Below are positions 61,401 to 64,000 of a stretch of DNA of 64,000 nucleotides, in pieces. The notes beneath the pieces are model-generated. The model saw only the letters and a list, made by a program, of their open reading frames with translations. It had not been told where the DNA came from and did not search any database. This stretch comes from Enterobacteriaceae endosymbiont of Plateumaris rustica (lineage in GTDB: Bacteria; Pseudomonadota; Gammaproteobacteria; Enterobacterales; Enterobacteriaceae): the NCBI RefSeq assembly GCF_012562965.1, contig NZ_CP046228.1:188325-252324 (forward strand), read 5' to 3'. Position 1 is the stretch's first letter. Every line of letters starts with the position of its first letter. A program made the position numbers and the translations under genes.

Positions 61401-62159
61401 TTAATTTTTTTTTATTTGAGATATGAAAAATTTAATTATAGTAGAATTTCCAACTAATATATTTTGTGAATATTTATAATTACAATTTCCTGAAAAATCT
61501 GTTATTAATCCTCCTGATTCTTTTATAATAAGTTCTCCAGCTATAAATTTATCAAAATTAGTCATATTATTACTTATATAACCATTAATTCTATTAGCAG
61601 CTAAATATGCTAAATCTAAAGATAAAGATCCACTAATACGAAAAGATATTAAATTATTCATAAATAATTTAATTAAATTAATATTTATATTTTTTTTAAA
61701 AATAAAATTTTCATTTAAGGCAAATAGTATATTCTGATTATTTAAATAATTATTATTAAAACGTAATCTATATCCATTTAATTGTGCATATTGCCCTCTA
61801 ATAGCTGTAAATAAATCATTTTTTAATGGATCATAAATTAATGATATTTCTGTTTTATCTTTTATACAAATAGCTATAGAAATAGAAAAATGAGGTAATT
61901 TATTTATAAAATTTATAATTCCATCTAAAGGATTTATAATCCATTTAGTTTTTTTATATTTAAAAATAAATATTCCTCTTTTATCTACAATAATAATTTT
62001 TTTTGAATATATATTAGTAATTTTTTGTAAAATAATATTTTTTATGTTCTTATTCATTTTTTCATTAAAAATATTTGTTGTTTGTATTTCATAATTTTTA
62101 AGAATAAAATCACCAATTTGACGAATTATACGTATAGCAATATTTAGCATTGGACGCAT
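61401..62159 (-). CDS. suhB: SuhB-like inositol monophosphatase fold protein, catalytic residues lost
   Basis: SuhB in E. coli has inositol monophosphatase activity and a separate role in rRNA transcription antitermination. The 252-residue protein (E. coli 267) starts MRPMLNIAIRIIRQIGDFILKNYE and is clearly SuhB: YDPLKNDLFTAIRGQYAQLNGYRLR. However the metal site is eroded. The IITEESG motif reads IIIVDKRG, DPLDGTTNF reads NPLDGIINF, and the segment with DFVTNVD is missing. An Asp remains in NFDKFIAGEL. I infer that the phosphatase is inactive and that the gene, if functional, is kept for the antitermination role. Confidence 0.92.
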   Translation of the reverse strand: MRPMLNIAIRIIRQIGDFILKNYEIQTTNIFNEKMNKNIKNIILQKITNIYSKKIIIVDKRGIFIFKYKKTKWIINPLDGIINFINKLPHFSISIAICIKDKTEISLIYDPLKNDLFTAIRGQYAQLNGYRLRFNNNYLNNQNILFALNENFIFKKNININLIKLFMNNLISFRISGSLSLDLAYLAANRINGYISNNMTNFDKFIAGELIIKESGGLITDFSGNCNYKYSQNILVGNSTIIKFFISQIKKN

Positions 62160-62346
62160 ATATATTTTCTCATTAAGTATATAGTATATAGATTAAAAAT
62201 ATTTTATAATAAATATTTAAATTTTATTAAAAAATAAAAAAATTAATATTTTTTATATATTAAATAATTTATATACAATATAATTGTAATTTTATTAAAA
62301 AATATTATAAAATATTTTTTATTATTAATAAATTTAATCGATCTTT

Positions 62347-62922
62347 ATGTTAAAAATTACTAGCATGGCAGAAAAATATCTTTATTATTTATTATCTTCC
62401 AAAAAAAATAAACTAATAAGAATTAGAATTATTAATAATAAAAATAATTCTTTTAAAGGAAATGTTTATTTTTGTGATAAAAAAGAAATAAAAGATACTG
62501 ATTTTGAATTTCAGTTAAAAAATTTTTCTATATTTATCGAAAAAAATAATTTTCAATTACTACAAAAATTAAAAATAGATTTAATTAATGATACTTTTAA
62601 TAAAAAATTAACATTCACAATAACACAAAAAGATACTAATAAAAATAATAAAAAATTAATTTTTTTAAAAGAAAAAATCAATTTATTTTTAAAAGAGAAA
62701 ATTAATCCTAAATTATTAAATCATGGAGGTTATGTAATATTAAAAAAAATTACTCAAGACTATTTATTAATGTTAGAATTTTATGGAGGTTGTAAAGGTT
62801 GTTCTATGATTAATAATACTTTTAAATATTGGATTGAAAAAGAATTATTAAATAATTTTACTGAATTAAAGGGAATTTCTGATATTACAAAACATAATGT
62901 TAATAAATTTTCTTATTTTTAA
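62347..62922 (+). CDS. nfuA: Fe-S biogenesis protein NfuA
   Basis: NfuA carries and delivers [4Fe-4S] clusters to target enzymes. At 191 residues it equals E. coli NfuA. It has a degenerate A-type N-terminal domain (its cysteines are largely lost) and a C-terminal Nfu domain with the cluster-binding pair in GGCKGCSMINNTFKYWIEKELLNNFTELKGI. Clients in this window include IlvD and radical-SAM lipoate synthesis needed by the dehydrogenase complexes, which is inference. Confidence 0.95.
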   Translation: MLKITSMAEKYLYYLLSSKKNKLIRIRIINNKNNSFKGNVYFCDKKEIKDTDFEFQLKNFSIFIEKNNFQLLQKLKIDLINDTFNKKLTFTITQKDTNKNNKKLIFLKEKINLFLKEKINPKLLNHGGYVILKKITQDYLLMLEFYGGCKGCSMINNTFKYWIEKELLNNFTELKGISDITKHNVNKFSYF

Positions 62923-63001
62923 TAAAAAAAATAAAATATTTTAATAAATATTTTAATAAATATTATAAATATAATTTTATGTTATAAAAAAAGGTAGAAA
63001 T

Positions 63002-63889
63002 ATGCCAATAATAGTTCCGGAAGAATTACCTGCTATTAATTTTTTAAAAAAAGAAAATATAATTTTATTAACTAAATCAAAAAATTATAAAAAAATATTT
63101 TGTTCAAAAAAAATTATTATTTTAAATCTTATGTTTAAAAAAATAGATACAGAAAATCAACTTATTAGATTATTATCTAATTCTCCTTTGTTAATAAATT
63201 TATTTTTATTATGTATAAATGATTCTCAATCTAATAATATATCTTCTATAAAACATACAAAAAAATTTTATTTTACTTTAGAAGAAATTTATAATGAATA
63301 TTTTGATGGATTAATTATTACTGGTGCTCCTTTAGGATTAATTAATTTTACTGAAATTAGATATTGGAAAAAATTTGTAAAAATAATTGAATGGGCAAAA
63401 AATCATGTAAATTATGTTTTGTCTATATGTTGGTCAGTACAAGCAATATTAAATATATTATATGATATACCTAAAAAAAATAATAAATTTAAATTATCAG
63501 GAATATTTAAACATAAAACTTTATTTAAAAATAATCTTTTAACAAAAGGTTTTGATGATTATTTTTTTGTTCCACATTCTAGATATGCTAATTTTTCTAT
63601 AGATATAATAAAAAATTATACTGATTTAAATATTTTATCTATTTCTGAAAAAGCAGGAGCTTATTTATTAACTAGTAAAAATAAAAAATATACTTTTATT
63701 ACTGGTCATCCAGAATATGATGCAGAAACTATAGCTAAAGAATATAAATCTGATTTAAATGTTAATTTAAAATCTTTAATTCCATTTAATTATTTTCCTA
63801 ATAACGATATTTCATTAACTCCTAAAGTTAATTGGAGAAGTCATGGTAATTTATTATTTTCTAATTGGTTACATTATTTTATTTGTTAA
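63002..63889 (+). CDS. metA: Homoserine O-succinyltransferase
   Basis: MetA acylates homoserine with succinyl-CoA, the first committed step of methionine synthesis. The 295-residue protein (E. coli 309) starts MPIIVPEELPAINFLKKENI. It has nucleophile Cys143 in LSICWSVQAILNILYDIPKK and the His/Glu pair in ITGHPEYDAETIAKEY. AAGG lies just before the ATG. Its succinyl-CoA would come from SucAB, tying the retained 2-oxoglutarate dehydrogenase to methionine output (inference). No MetJ-type operator could be seen upstream. Confidence 0.97.
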   Translation: MPIIVPEELPAINFLKKENIILLTKSKNYKKIFCSKKIIILNLMFKKIDTENQLIRLLSNSPLLINLFLLCINDSQSNNISSIKHTKKFYFTLEEIYNEYFDGLIITGAPLGLINFTEIRYWKKFVKIIEWAKNHVNYVLSICWSVQAILNILYDIPKKNNKFKLSGIFKHKTLFKNNLLTKGFDDYFFVPHSRYANFSIDIIKNYTDLNILSISEKAGAYLLTSKNKKYTFITGHPEYDAETIAKEYKSDLNVNLKSLIPFNYFPNNDISLTPKVNWRSHGNLLFSNWLHYFIC

Positions 63890-63960
63890 TATAATACAAT
63901 TTAATTATTTATCAAATATAAAAAATATGTATTTAATTTATTACTAATAGGTTAAAACTA

Positions 63961-64000
63961 ATGTTAGCTAGTAAATATTTATTTTTTACATCTAAAAACA
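63961..64000 (+). CDS. proS: Probable prolyl-tRNA synthetase, first codons only
   Basis: An ATG at 63961 begins MLASKYLFFTSKN and runs off the window. It resembles the start of E. coli ProS (MRTSQYLLSTLKE). AGG lies nine bases before the ATG. Only 13 codons are visible, so the call is tentative. Confidence 0.5.
   Translation, partial: MLASKYLFFTSKN

Overview
The window is an extremely AT-rich stretch (roughly a fifth to a quarter G+C by eye) from a reduced gammaproteobacterial genome. It is almost certainly an obligate insect endosymbiont of the Enterobacterales, comparable in style to Buchnera, Blochmannia and similar lineages. Nearly every gene is a recognisable, near full-length orthologue of an E. 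coli gene, and many local gene orders match E. coli. Intergenic DNA is almost pure A/T, regulators are absent, and two genes are visibly decaying. No phage, insertion sequence, CRISPR array, integron, restriction system, toxin-antitoxin pair or other accessory cluster was seen. I name no species, because the sequence alone does not settle it.

Layout. 1-4.9 kb: hflK (shortened), miaA, mutL, tRNA-Gly, orn, efp, all on the minus strand. 5-8.7 kb: the groES-groEL operon with a heat-shock promoter, divergent from dcuA. 8.7-16.9 kb: tRNA-Phe, fabA, ompA, ygfZ, carAB, gmhA. 17-23.9 kb: ilvC, then the ilvGMED operon without ilvA, then tRNA-Trp. 24-25.6 kb: a purH pseudogene. 25.7-31.6 kb: fpr, tpiA, lysS, prfB (with its programmed frameshift), tRNA-Ile2, degP. 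31.8-38.3 kb: rpiA, dapF, uvrD, corA, ansP. 38.6-45.7 kb: sucAB and cydABX. 45.9-53.8 kb: parE and the aceE-aceF-lpd pyruvate dehydrogenase operon. 54-61.3 kb: dapE, then lon-clpX-clpP-tig(broken)-bolA in E. coli order. 61.4-64 kb: suhB (catalytic residues eroded), nfuA, metA and the first codons of a probable proS.

How it fits together. The retained biosynthetic genes make essential amino acids or their precursors. ilvGMEDC makes branched-chain amino acids including the final transamination, carAB makes carbamoyl phosphate for arginine, dapE/dapF serve lysine and peptidoglycan, and metA starts methionine synthesis. dcuA and ansP could import C4-dicarboxylates/aspartate and asparagine, which feed the aspartate-family pathways. 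Energy comes from glycolysis (tpiA), pyruvate dehydrogenase and 2-oxoglutarate dehydrogenase (sucAB sharing lpd, but no sucCD here), with cytochrome bd oxidase. Purine synthesis is being lost (purH pseudogene). Envelope functions persist (ompA, gmhA, fabA, degP), so the cell still has an outer membrane. Proteostasis is strong (GroESL, Lon, ClpXP, DegP) while trigger factor is breaking down.

The most interesting signals are small. They are the conserved prfB +1 frameshift site, a TTG start of carA behind a perfect Shine-Dalgarno, a retained sigma-32 groE promoter, a SuhB that has lost its metal-binding residues, AceF with a degenerate second lipoyl domain, and two freshly decaying genes. I found no convincing undescribed system.
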